64,000 bases of DNA from Lophius americanus. Its lineage: Eukaryota; Chordata; Actinopteri; Lophiiformes; Lophiidae. Positions 1 to 11,963 of this stretch are shown here, in pieces. Made by a program: the position numbers and the translations under genes. How positions within the stretch are numbered: position 1 is the first letter of the stretch; each line of letters begins with the position of its first letter. The stretch spans positions 3,871,001 to 3,935,000 of the forward strand of contig JBBDHG010000011.1 of assembly GCA_037951165.1 (NCBI GenBank), in the 5' to 3' direction. The notes under the pieces were generated by a model. That model worked only from the letters and a program-made list of their open reading frames with translations. It did not search any database and was not told the DNA's origin.

Positions 1-1259
1 GAGGAGATGTTGGACTGGTGCAGCACAAAAAATGCACAGTCGAGTAACACACACGTCTGTGAGTGCTGTGGCAGTGATGCACACACTTCTGGTTTTTCTC
101 AGGATACTTTAAGTAAAAAAAAAGCACGGAGGTATACAATACGAGAGTGCATAGCGCCGTCCTTTTAAAGCAAGGGTGGATTAATCAATATAAACATTAT
201 GAGAGCCATTGCTGAAAATAAAATAATGTAATGAATTTACAGTTTTGTGAGGTTTGTGTAAAACTATTCAGCCTCTCGGTGCATATTGTTGTGCATGTTA
301 GGCATTAGCACTTTGACTTTGTCTGCTAGTACCAGAGAAGGTTCACTTCAAATCACCAATTTATATATCCATTAATAGATCAGATCCAGTCACTGGGACC
401 TTTTTGAATTGAGTAAACTGTTGTGTAGATAATAAAGTATTACTGAGAAATAAAGACCAGCTGCAATTGTCAAGCAAGATGTAAATGCTATTTTGAATTT
501 GTATAACAAAGCTCCCGTTTTAACTTGTAAAACCAATATTGAGGAGAAGGAATGATCATGAAAACCTCTACATAATAAAGCAGTCCAAATTAATAGCTCA
601 ATTCTAATTAATCACTTAATATAATAATAATCACTTTTGTTTCTCATATTCTCAATTCAATAATTTACAAGGGATTTATTCTACCCCGAAGAAGAGGAGG
701 ATTGTTTCAATCCCCAGGCGCAGCATTTAGTCCCTCAGTCCATCTGAAGAAAATAAATTATTTGACATAGTCCGGAGAGAAACATGATTTTCTCTTTAGG
801 ATTCAAATAATTGATTTACTGAGGTCGGACCGTTTTGATCTTGAGAATGGTAGAAAATGAATTTAAGTTCAAAGATTAAAAGGTTACATTGTGCATTTAT
901 AATTCGTGCTTGTGACTATAAACATGTAATACATTGATTTATTTGTCTCTTTTAAGATGATGAGATCATCTGTAGGATAAATAATCAAGTTAATGGCCTC
1001 CTATAAAACTCTGAGGATTTACAACAATGTTATAAAGCCCCTAAATCCTTTGTAGCCATATATTAACAACAATCAACAAAAACTTATTTTTTTCTAATGT
1101 AGGCTCCCATTGGTAAAAAAAACAAAACAATGTATTATAATATTGATAAATTAACATAATAGCCATTAAACTGTCTGCAAGCTACTATTTGAATGCCAAT
1201 ATAATTCATTTCTATTTTCTGACAGCCAACTAATTCTGCTGGATCTCGTTATCCCTCAG
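1..1259 (+). other. Intron upstream of the last exon of the MAP3K gene
   Basis: AT-rich DNA ending in a 3' splice site (AG at 1258-1259). I looked for the preceding kinase exon (the part before the DVWS motif of subdomain IX) and did not find it, so the rest of the gene lies outside the window. Nothing else recognisable is seen here. Confidence 0.6.
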
Positions 1260-1488
1260 GAGTGTCGCCTGCACCGTTGTGGAAATGTTGACACAGAAAC
1301 CTCCCTGGGCCGAGTACGAGGCCATGGCAGCCATTTTCAAAATTGCCACCCAGCCCACGAAGCCCATGCTCCCTGAGGGCGTGTCTGATGCGTGCAGGGA
1401 ATTCCTGCGGCAGGTGTTCGTGGAGGAGAAATGGCGGCCCACTGCAGACATTCTGCTCAGCCACCCGTTCGTCCAGGGCATTTTCTGA
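1260..1488 (+). CDS. C-terminal exon of a MEKK2/MEKK3-type MAP kinase kinase kinase (partial)
   Basis: This is the last coding exon of a Ser/Thr kinase of the MAP3K2/MAP3K3 group, which phosphorylates MAP2Ks (MEK5, MKK4/7 and others) in the cytoplasm. Seen: an AG acceptor at 1258-1259, then the end of a Trp codon and a reading frame running through CTVVEML (subdomain IX), KPPWAEYEAMAAIFKIATQP, the CREFLRQVFVEEKWRP segment with the invariant Arg of subdomain XI, and a short tail HPFVQGIF before TGA at 1486-1488. Human MEKK2 and MEKK3 share the EAMAAIFKIATQPT block almost exactly. The tail differs from both, so the paralogue (map3k2, map3k3 or the fish map3k22-like copy) cannot be settled from this exon. 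The N-terminal PB1 domain and most of the kinase domain lie upstream of the window. Several overlapping open frames on both strands here are shadows. Confidence 0.88.
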
Positions 1489-3215
1489 GGACCACGAACC
1501 CCCTCCCCTTCCTTGCCTCCGATGCCTCTGTGGCTCCGGCAGCTTCCCTAGTCGCCGGCCTGCCCCGCCCCCTGGAACCCTACCATTCTCCTGTCACCAG
1601 GCGACAGGGCTCAGCATCACTCATACTTCCTGCCTTGTCTTCTATCACCACTGTTTGCCTTGTCAGGACCACTGCATCTCTCTTCAACTAGCTCAACTCA
1701 TACAAACAGAGAGGCTAAATTGATTGCGTTGGAGCTCCAGAGTCCTCTTAGGTGTTGCAGTGCTGCCCCCTCAGGACGGAATTTACTAAAAAGCACTTGG
1801 CGGTCTCACAAGCTACTGATGGGTCCTGTAACAAGACCAGGAAATGTAACCCAAGTCAGAGAGCTGTAATGTCTCAAGCTTTCTGGGTCCAGGTCTCGGA
1901 ACAGCGTCTAGGTTTGAACACGTCATGTAATCATGCCTGACGGATGATATGGATCCCATGTGACCGTGCTGTAAGTCGCTCATCAGTCAGCTAGAAGTGA
2001 GGAAATTAAGATGGTAAAATATTTTTATATGACGGACAATAACAGTCATTTTAGCATTGACTTTTGTACTTCCACCTAAAGAAATGTAAATGTATTTTCA
2101 TCAACGCCTTACAAAAGGAATTTGTAAGTAAGAATATCTTCTTTTTTTTAAAGCATCTTGAGAACTGTGCTTCACTTCCACAGTACTCACAAACCCGTTT
2201 AGAACGATTTCCAATATTGCACTTTTGATATCATGCAGTGAAACATTTCCAACATATTGGAGAATCAACCTAAGAGATATTTTTATCTATTTTGAAGGTT
2301 TTGTTTTTTATACTTTCATAAGGAGAACTTCCGTTTGTTTCCAGTTGTGAAGCAAGAAAAAGAACCAAATTTTGTGTGCAATGTCTATTAAGCAATAAAC
2401 CCACACTACTGTTGGAGTGACATCCACTCCAGCCTCGCAAGCTGTGAGCCTTGGGTCAAAGAATGAAAGCGGCCAAAGATAAGTTACAGTGACGGGACTT
2501 TTCACGTTAGGCTAAAATAAATGTGCAGTATTAGTCATGTTGGATTGTTTTGTTGTCTCAGATCCCTATAGCCTTTCTATGTTACGGCAGCTTTGTGCAA
2601 AGTAGACTGCACACACCAAATTATATGCATTGAAGCCCGTTGCCTTTACTTTGCTTCCCACACTATATGATTGAGTTGCCTAGTGACCAGGAATACTAAG
2701 CTACATGCTGTATTCTTTAACGTTATAGGACGGAACTTGGAGTTGTAATGGTCCTTAAGGAATGATCAAGTCATTTTTTGACCCTTAACCTGTGCCTTAT
2801 CTGAACCTGCTTGTAAACACAAACGTAACTGCCAAAGTGGGAAAGCTTTGTCGTAAGGTGAGCAGCCGTTCACCAGACAGCACATACAGGATTTGCTGAA
2901 GACCTTTTATATGGATAAAGATTATAGTGTAAATATATAATGTTCTGCACTTTTGTATGAAATTTCTTTACATTATATACAAATCTATTTGATGAAATAG
3001 CTATGTCGAAGAATAGATTGTACTGTGATTTAGACAGGAGCATATATGATTGTCTCTTTGAGAGCTTTAGGCAATATGAAAAGGCTGGGAGGCTTTTGAT
3101 TGGGACAGTTTGTTTTGTCTAAATGACAAAGCCTTGAAACATGAAATGTATCAAGTAGTTGATCTTTTTTGTACATTTAACTTAATAAATCCAAGGTTTA
3201 AGACATTCCTTCTGT
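1489..3215 (+). other. 3' UTR of the MAP3K gene, ending at an AATAAA polyadenylation signal
   Basis: The sequence after the stop codon has no further credible coding exon. The first well-placed canonical AATAAA is at 3184-3189, followed about 25 nt later by a T/G-rich stretch, so cleavage is inferred near 3205-3215. A Pumilio-type element TGTAAATA lies at 2928-2935. Both the UTR length and its end are inferences. Confidence 0.55.
3184..3189 (+). promoter_or_regulatory. Polyadenylation signal AATAAA (MAP3K gene)
   Basis: Exact AATAAA with a downstream GT-rich region (about 3210-3232). Best candidate for the end of the MAP3K transcript. Confidence 0.55.
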
Positions 3216-5298
3216 GTGATTTATTGGTTTTGTGATCAAATCTCTTTAGAATGTTGGATTAAACTGCCTTTGTTTCTGTTGAATTCATTCCTAGAATATT
3301 TATTTTGGATGGGGCTAATATCTATTTTTGCATTTTGCTATGTACTATTATACTAAAGTAGAGTAAAAAAAAACAGTGATATTTTATTTTAGATACTCTC
3401 ATACTATAAATGAGTTGCTCCTTTCCCAGTATCGAATTTTGTTTTTTTAATTTGTTAGTTTATTTTTAATCGTCTCAACAGGCAATTTCTGTATTTTAAA
3501 TTTTTTGGTTTATTTTAAAAAATGGCAACAGGAGAACAAAAGAAGACATAATAGCAAATACTTCATTGCCGGTTCCGTCGCTTTACATAAAGAGGAGAAC
3601 ATGCTACTGTTTGCTTGGTGAAGTTATTATTTAATACAATAAAGTACTGTATAATGGAGCACGAACATGGCGACTTCAATGGAAGAGAACCCACTCACTC
3701 TGTAGATAAGAAGGTACTGAGTTCCCCTAGTGTCAGTTGATGTAAAAGATAAAAATAAATCAAAAATGCATCCCAACCTCATGAAACATAATATCAGAAA
3801 TGCTGGAACTCACCACTCAGCCGCACTTGCCTTTGCATGTACAGAATTGAACATAGTCTTTATCTAATTGTAGGGTTTCGTCATCATGACCACCTACTGT
3901 GTAAAAAACTCACTCTATAAACAGTCTGTCCCTTCACGACAAAATTGCATGTCTGTATATGTGTAACTATGCACACAGTTCTGGAAGCTTGAAGCTTGTG
4001 TATCAACAACATGACTCCAAACTGCTGCACTCTGAGCAAAACTCGGTTGTTTCTCACTCAAATATATTTTTCCCAATGACAGTTTTGCAAATCTCTGAGC
4101 ACAAATTACGTCATTAAGCACATTTTGTTGCACCTGTGCAAACTCAATTGTAAAAACACTTCAATCATGTAAAATACTTCTCCTACACTTCATCAAAACC
4201 AGAAAAGGGAAAATGATTTCCTCACACTTGTATGCATTTAGATGTGTAACATGGCCTCATGAAGCCAAAACATTATGAACACCTTTGATGGTAGTGTTTT
4301 AAATGTATCAAATCGGGTGATTTGATGCTCTGTGCGACATTAGAATATAATAGCTGTATTATTTTGGTGAAAGGAGACAGTTTTGAGGAAGAGAGAACAG
4401 TGGTTTTGGGTGCTGTGTTTCATTTTGCATATTATTTGTGAAATTCAGACGAACTAGTTAAACCGTGACGAGCCACGGAAAGGTGTTAAAATCCTCTTTC
4501 CGGACCACAAATCTTGGTCCACAAATTGAACGAATATAGTGAAAGTATTGATCACAATTTCTCACAGGCCAAGGTATCGTCCTCAAATGTTGTATTTTGT
4601 CCTAATAAACAGTCCACAACCCAGATATGTTTTCTGTTAGTTTACCAATTGTCATCTAAAAAAAACAAACTCAAAACAGTCAATAGATTATCAAAATAGT
4701 TGGCAATTGATTTCATAGTTCATAATCTGTGTTTAGTTTATAAACTGACGGTGTAGATTTACAGATTTTGTTCTCAACTGACCCTAGTGGGGCTCCGTAG
4801 GAAGGATTCAATTTAAAATGTTTTTATTTTCAGTTGATTATACACAAATAATACATAGCAACTGATATTAAATTATAAACTTCATTCTAACAGACTGAAG
4901 TTTAATAACTGCACATTTTAAATGTATACCAATTAAATGACTGGAACTATGCCCCTGCTTCAAAGCATATAAATATTGTCGTATAATTTGTTAAAAGTAT
5001 TTACATCAATTCCGGATCCTGTCTTATGGGTTTATTATGGACAACCATTCAGAAAGATGTAATTGGAGTCTTTTAAAATGTCCCACCAGCCTATGGAGAC
5101 TGTCGGCTCCTGTTTTCTGGGGGGGTGTTGGGATGTTAAACAACCAGCTTACAAAACCTGATGTTTGGTAACGTCGTGTCTGGGAACCGGGAGAAGACCC
5201 AGTGGATCGGCGGACAGGACCACGCTCGTCTTTGACACGGATCGTTGCTGAGTTTCTGACTTAAATCCTACTGCTGGCGTTTATTAAAAACTACCATA
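3216..5298. other. Intergenic region and cry-dash promoter/5' UTR
   Basis: About 2 kb, mostly AT-rich, without a supportable gene. The small open frames at 3915-4133 (-) and 4514-4699 (+) show no family similarity. Base composition becomes more GC-rich from about 5090, with a G run near 5120-5126 and several CpGs up to the cry-dash start at 5299, so the promoter and 5' UTR probably lie at about 5090-5298. No TATA box is evident. Confidence 0.5.
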
Positions 5299-8200
5299 AT
5301 GTCTACCTCACGCACCATCATCTGTTTACTGAGGAACGACCTGCGTCTCCACGACAATGAGGTAAAACCACACAGAATGAGTTACGACTACATATATTTG
5401 TGAAATCTGACACAACCCGACTTTAAAGTATCTATTGAACCTGTTTGTTTGATGTTTAGTTACAATGATTGCTGCTGCAATGACCAGAAGATTTGAGAAT
5501 ATTAAGTATCGTGTTAGGCGTTAGCGTCAAGCTAGCAGCAACAACTCTTCTTCTTCTTCGCTGGTCTTAAAAGAGCCAAAATGTTTGCATTAGCGCCCAA
5601 TGCTGGATGGAAAATACAATCAGGTCTAATGTGCTTTATTTTGAGAAGAGAAGAGAAGATTGACCTATTATTCCACTACGGGGAAATTGCAGAAGAAAGA
5701 ATAAGAGGATCCTGTATTCATCCTTCGTCCGGTGGCAGGGGAATTTCAGTGTTAAATGCAGCAAAGGTCAATATTTTACGATGATTACACAATAGTTAGA
5801 TCACAGCAGAAAAGTTTCAACAGGTCAGTGTTGAAAACTATTCGAAGCACCTATGACAATTTTCATACAAAAATGTATTGCACAGATGATGAGGATATCA
5901 CATTGGGGTATCGTGCACAGTAGAGTATTGCACAATTTCTACTGTATTAAAGTGTTGAAGAATATATAGATTCATAGGGATAGAATACTCAAATAAACTT
6001 TTGAGGTACAGAGGAAACAGGAGTTGGTAGGAACGAGCTATGGTATCACTACTTCATACAACATGAGTGCTGGAGCCTGTGACAGAAAGAGTGACTCAGT
6101 GCAGCCCAACTGTACTGCTGGGGGTTTGACATGTTGTCTAGCAGAGACAGCTCAGTTATCATTCTCCCGATGATGACATTTTAATGCATAGTATTTCTTC
6201 TTCTTTTTAATAGTTTGCTTAGCAAGGGAGTTGTCATTTCAGAAATTGGCTGAAGGAGTGAATGTGAGCATGAGTAGTAGTCTGTCTCTATTTGTCAGCC
6301 CCGTGATGAACTGGCGACTTGTCCAGGATGTACCCTGTCATGATTGCTCTTTAAGGCTTTTCTATACAGATGCGAAACTACTCACAAATTTAGTTGTGCC
6401 TGGCCAACTTCGTATGTTGAGATTTATCACAAAACCTGCCCTGTATGTAGACCAACAACTAGTTTTATACAAGGTAATATGTTTTCTATAAGTCACCCAT
6501 TTTTTTCACTCTTTACATGTAGCTCTTCCACTGGGCACAAGGAAATGCAGAATACATTGTTCCACTGTACTGCTTCGACCCCAGACATTATGTTGGAACG
6601 TCCAACTACAACCTACCAAAGACGGGGCCTTTCCGCCTGCGCTTCTTACTGGAGAGCATCAAGGACCTCAAAAACACATTGCTCAAGAGCGGCAGGTAAC
6701 TCAACTCTATATCACCCTAATTAATTAATCTTTTACTGCTTTGCTTACATTTCTGACGTCTACACAGGTCAACCTGACTTCATAGAATCATGATTATTTA
6801 CAAGTGATCATAAACATACACATCATGTTTTTTGGGACACACTCATCGTAGTAATAATTAGAATAATAATATATTTTATGTGCAGCACTTTTTCAAAAAT
6901 ACTCAACAACACTTAACAGTCACAGAAATAAAAATATAGCTTTCTAGGATTTAACTGATACCAATCCAACAGGATCAGGACACAGCTGGGCCTATGAAGG
7001 GTTATGCTTATATTAACAGAAGTGCTGCACACACTGTTACCATTATTGTTTCTGGGCAAGGTGGAGGAAGTTACCAATTCTCTTACCAGGATGCAGCTTA
7101 GCTGACATGGTTTGACCTTTGTGTGTGTGTTTGTTTAATGTGTGTGTCACAGCAACCTCATAGTGAGACGGGGTAAACCAGAGGAGGTGGTTGCTGACCT
7201 CATCAAGCAACTGGGCTCTGTTAATACTGTGGTTTTCCATGAAGAGGTAGTTTCAAACACTCTTTCACTGTCTCATCCCAATCTAATTGCATAGCCCGGT
7301 GGTTTTGAAATACTTCAACCCCATGTCTTCATGTTCCAGGTAACTTCAGAAGAATTGAATGTTGAGAAACGAGTGAAGGATGTCTGTGCACAGATAAAGG
7401 TCAATGTTCACACCTGCTGGGGGTCAACACTGTATCACAGAGATGATCTTCCATTTCACCACACATCCAGGTGAGAGAGGGAATAAAAACTACTAAGTTT
7501 AAAGTGCTTAGATAAACTCTAACATTGCCCCTTTTTTTTGTTAGGCTGCCTGATGTGTATACTCAGTTCAGGAAGGCAGTGGAGACCCAGAGTAAGGTGA
7601 GGCCTGTGTTTCTGCCCCCAGAGCAGCTAAAGCCTCTACCTCAAGGTTTGGAAGAAGGAGCCATTCCTACAGCAGAGGATCTGCAACAGACAGGTGTACA
7701 ACTCTGACGGTTTAATTCACACAGCATATGATATTCTTTCCCTTTGTGTCTTTGTGTTTTGTGAATTTTCAATAATGATAAAATAATAATGTCTGACCAG
7801 TATTACTGAGACAATTTATGTTATGTCCTCATTAAAAGGACTTTTGTGTGCTGCTGGCAAATTGGAATGGTAAATTGTTCATTTTATGTAGCACCTCTGA
7901 CGAATAAAGCCACACTATTGCTACCTTCTGAGATCAATACCTAAACAGCCGCACATATATCCTCATTAAGTGCCAGCGTGCGCACAGGCGGGCCGGATTT
8001 CCATGTATGCAATTATTTATTATTCTTTAATGGTTCTATGTGTCTTAAATGTACATCAGGGAGCGTTTAACATTTATAAACTCGGTCCGAGGCTGAAATA
8101 CTTCTTTTGATTTATTCTTAAAGCGCCTGTGACTGATCCTCGCTCAGCCTTCCCTTGCAGTGGTGGTGAAAGTCAGGCTCTGGCGAGACTCAAACATTAT

Positions 8201-10771
8201 TTCTGGGATACTGTGAGCAAAACTTCCGTTACACTCATACCGTGATGAACTATCTAAGATTTACTTCAGGTGTAATTAACATGTTTCCTGTTTTGTAGGA
8301 TGCAGTTGCAACTTATAAGGAGACTCGCAATGGTTTGATTGGTGTTGATTATTCCACTAAGTTTGCACCGTGGTGAGTGATCAGTATCTTTGTTAGCAAA
8401 CACCTACTAGAGTTTGTTTATTTTCTGTGAATATATCTGTAATGGCGCTGTAATTCTGCAGGTTGGCGATGGGTTGCATTTCACCCAGATATATTTATCA
8501 TCAGATCAAGCAGTATGAGAGGGAGCGAACAGAAAATCAGAGCACATACTGGTGAGTCTGGAGATAAAGGACTAAATTAACTATTTCTCCTATAATAGTT
8601 CTTCATTGGTAAGTTGAAGTTTACCAGCTCTACTCGTTCTGTTTCTATACTTCAGGACATTAAGTTAAAGAAATTTACAGGTTCTGTCCTAGGCAACTAT
8701 TTAATTGCGTTTTTCTCATCTCCACTGCTGTTTTTCAGGGTCATTTTTGAACTGTTATGGAGGGATTACTTCAAGTTTGTAGGTGTCAAATACGGAAACA
8801 GACTGTTTCAAGTGGAAGGTAAGACGATCTAAAATGCTCAACTTATTCTAAATACACTGTAAGTTAATGTAACACTCATTGTAAAACTGATTTGTCCTGC
8901 AGGTCTTCAGGACAAATCAGTTCCGTGGAAAACAGACATGAAGCTTTTCAATGCATGGAAAGGTTTGCAGTATTTTTCTTTCATAGTTCAAAATATCCTT
9001 AAAAGGTGCATTGAAAGCATATTTATTATAATAACATAATTACAGAGGGACAAACAGGTGTGCCCTTCGTGGATGCCAACATGAGAGAGCTAGCGATGAC
9101 CGGCTTCATGTCCAACAGGGGGCGGCAAAATGTTGCGAGCTTCCTCACAAAAGACCTGGGACTAGATTGGAGGATGGGAGCTGAGTGGTTTGAATACCTT
9201 CTGGTAAGTACTGATGGGTTTAACATTTGGAGTGTCTTATTTTTAAGTCACAATTAACCATTTAATACATGATAAAACTATTTTACAGCACTTCAGTACT
9301 TTTCTAATTGTATGCTTTGATAATGACACTCATCGGTCTGAGGTCTCGTTGTTTACTTTTCTTCCAAAGGTTGATCATGATGTTTGCAGCAACTATGGCA
9401 ACTGGCTGTACAGTGCTGGTATAGGAAATGACCCCAGAGAGAACAGGAAGTTCAACATGATCAAGCAAGGCCTCGACTACGACAATAATGTACGTTTTTA
9501 AAGCTGCACAGATTACTGCTTTAACTTCATTTTTGGAATTCTTCTCACACAATGTTGATGAAACCAGTGAAAAAGTGATGAAAACAGTGGTATGAAAATG
9601 TCAGTTATTGTTTAATCAGTACTTGGGTTACCCACATGTCTGTTATAGGGGGATTATGTGCGCCAGTGGGTTCCTGAGCTGCAAGGGATGAAGGGAGGTG
9701 ATGTTCACACGCCTTGGGCTCTTAGCGCTGCTGCGCTGTCTCATGCTCATGTGTCCCTTGGTGAGACCTACCCCAACCCCATTGTTGTGGCGCCTGAGTG
9801 GAGCAGACACGTTAACAAGAAACCGGTGGGTATTTGAGAAGAGGGCAATAGATTCTGATTGTATGCCACTGCAGTAGCTTTTTTATTTTTTAGATCATTT
9901 ATGGCTTCAAGCAAATGAAAGTAAGACGGTCCCATTGGATTTTCATTTATTTACAATGTTTAAGATACTTGCACTTGATTTGAGTATTGCTAATTTACTT
10001 TTCATGATATTTATGGACCATCTTGTTAATCTGAAAAACACAATAGCCAGTTATTTTTCTGTTTAAGATTTTACTTGAAACGACAGATATAAGCTTAGAA
10101 AATAGAATGTACTATTAAATATAACACTGTGTTTGTTGAATTTAATACACCTTACAAAAAACTTAGCAGTTCCACATTGGAAGCTTTAATTTGGTAACAC
10201 TTGCTGACATTGATTAAAAGTCCTACAATTGACTACTGGTTTGAATGCAGTAATTTATAATAAATATCATGACCCTATCAGATATCAGATTAAAAGCTAC
10301 CACTGCCAAATTTTGCTTATTTATTCAAGCTTTAATATAGGCATTTTAACATTTCACACATTGTCATTCACATTTGATATATGTCTGCTTGACAAGGTTT
10401 TGAGCTTTGACACAATGGAAAAACTCTGACCGATTTACTTCCTCACTTTTACTGACAATGCTTTAAATATAGGGTTATATTGGAGCGTATTTAAATTATA
10501 TTGGTGTATAATATTTGTATATTGACTAAAGTAAAGGATTTGGAATCAAGCAGGTCTGCAAACAAGAAATTGGATTTAAATGTATGTGGAAAACAGACAA
10601 TGGTGACTGTGTGACTTCTTTTCCAACATTATGGGAGAGCAAATGTGTGTTTTCCTTTTTCAGAGCGGCTCAGGGTCTTCAGCTCGAGGAAAAAAAGGAC
10701 CATCTCAAACTCCAAAACAACATCGTGACAGAGGCATCGATTTCTATTTCTCCAGAAGCAAAAATCTTTGA
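5299..10771 (+). CDS. cry-dash: Cryptochrome DASH (photolyase/cryptochrome family flavoprotein), 14 exons, complete
   Basis: Exons: 5299-5361, 6523-6695, 7153-7246, 7340-7470, 7545-7693, 8124-8212, 8299-8372, 8462-8551, 8739-8818, 8903-8962, 9046-9203, 9370-9489, 9649-9825, 10664-10771. All introns are GT-AG and phases join without a break: 1566 nt, 521 residues, the usual size for animal cry-DASH. The N-terminal photolyase domain begins TIICLLRNDLRLHDNE and continues YIVPLYCFDPRHY and KTGPFRLRFLLES. The FAD-binding domain contains STKFAPWLAMGCISPRYIY, ELLWRDYFKF (typical of DASH), GVPFVDANMRELAMTGFMSNRGRQ (written here as family motifs), WFEYLLVDHDVCSNYGNW and YSAGIGNDPRE. The C-terminus is a basic Gly/Ser-rich tail ending RGIDFYFSRS, the known DASH tail. 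Family role: binds FAD and an MTHF antenna; repairs CPDs in single-stranded DNA using blue light. Introns are short except the last (838 nt). Exon 10 has its acceptor in the loop of an inverted repeat (8885-8922). Confidence 0.95.
8885..8922. repeat. Perfect 15-bp inverted repeat around the cry-dash exon 10 3' splice site
   Basis: Left arm 8885-8899 (intron 9) is the exact reverse complement of right arm 8908-8922 (exon 10). The 8-nt loop 8900-8907 holds the acceptor AG (8901-8902) and the first five bases of the exon. The left arm overlaps the pyrimidine-rich tract of a short 84-nt intron. The exon arm encodes part of the GLQDKSV segment. Confidence 0.95.
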
Positions 10772-11760
10772 ACTGTCTCTATGCAAATGCTGATTAAAGG
10801 GGGATGAGGGGAAAAAGCTCCAGTAATTCAAGCTTTTGGTTGTTCTCTTCTGTTTTGTTATTCTTATGTTTGAATACTTAAACTTGATTCTGTATCTGCA
10901 GTTTGTCAACCGTTGTCTATTAACATAGATGTCTTAAAGCATCTTTGGTTGACTCATTAGTATGTTTCCTGTTGAGCTGCAGATATTGTGAAAGCCTTGC
11001 TGTGGTTTATAGTTTTTATGTAATGCATCTGATACAGTGTTCTAACTCTACCCTAAGCTTTTTTGGAGATTGTTTGGATATGTATTTTTTTTCCACGGCC
11101 CGGCCTATTTGTGACAGCTAAAAAGTAAAATTCCAAAATGAAAGTTGAGTGAGTTGTAATGCAGGGCAGTAAACCGCACCAGAATGAATATCATAGTCTT
11201 GATTTCAGTTCTCTACTAAAGATTACCAAAGGAAGGATAAGAGCGACAAGTTGCTTAGTTTCCATCGGAAACTATGCCTTGTTAAACTTTTGAGGTCCGT
11301 TTGGTATCAGTCATAAAAAACCTCCAGCTTTTCCATGGGGTACAATATGTGAATTTTCTAAGATTTCCAAATATTGATGGAATCTTATCAATCATCTTGT
11401 AAGTTCTTTCCAGGATTCTCCCTCCTCCTAATATACTGCTGATCTGTAGACCCAAAAAGATAATCCTAAGAAATTCAATGCATTATCAAGATGGTTCTAA
11501 GCGTACTCAAGACTTTTCTTGTGCCTTTGGGTAAGCAGTTATGTTCAGCTATGGAATCGATTTGAAAACTTTAAATTGTCAACGTCTGATTGGCAAATGC
11601 AGTCTTTCAAGAGATGCCATTCATGGGCTTGAATCATTTTCTGGCTCCACACATGCAGCCATGAGACTAATGATCTCAAGTTAACATGAAAACTAAAACA
11701 TCGGTCCTCTCGCTACCTTAATAAACTCATTATCTCGGATTAGTGACAATAAATAAAGAC
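10772..11760 (+). other. cry-dash 3' UTR and short intergenic spacer
   Basis: No coding exon is seen. Candidate polyadenylation signals are ATTAAA at 10793-10798 (very proximal) and AATAAA at 11720-11725, 11748-11753 and 11752-11757. If the distal ones are used, the cry-dash transcript ends roughly 100-200 nt before the myd88 promoter, so the two genes are tightly packed. Confidence 0.5.
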
Positions 11761-11963
11761 CTACTACATGTTTCCGTTCAGTTGTTCCTGAGACTTCGGT
11801 GGATGTAAACAGTCTCCGCCTCCACGTGACGTCACGATGACATCACTTCCTCGTTCTGCTGTCAGGTAAGTCGCTGAGGAGTGAAGCGAACTTAACTTCA
11901 AACTTTATTATGATTGACTTCTGAAGCCCGCAGTCTCGTGGAGCTGTCAGCAAACTTTGGGCC
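11761..11963 (+). promoter_or_regulatory. myd88: myd88 core promoter and 5' UTR with E-box, CRE and ETS-like sites
   Basis: A CACGTG E-box (11823-11828) overlaps a palindromic TGACGTCA CRE (11827-11834). A second CRE-like ATGACATCA follows, then CACTTCCTC (11844-11852), an ETS-type core. There is no TATA box. A consensus 5' splice site CAG|GTAAGT sits at 11863-11871, upstream of the ATG at 11964. Site matches are seen directly; their use is inference. Confidence 0.55.

Noticed and set aside
1343..1723. 126-codon plus-strand frame overlapping the MAP3K exon
   Set aside because: Alternative frame over the kinase exon and its 3' UTR; low-complexity Ser/Pro/Cys translation.
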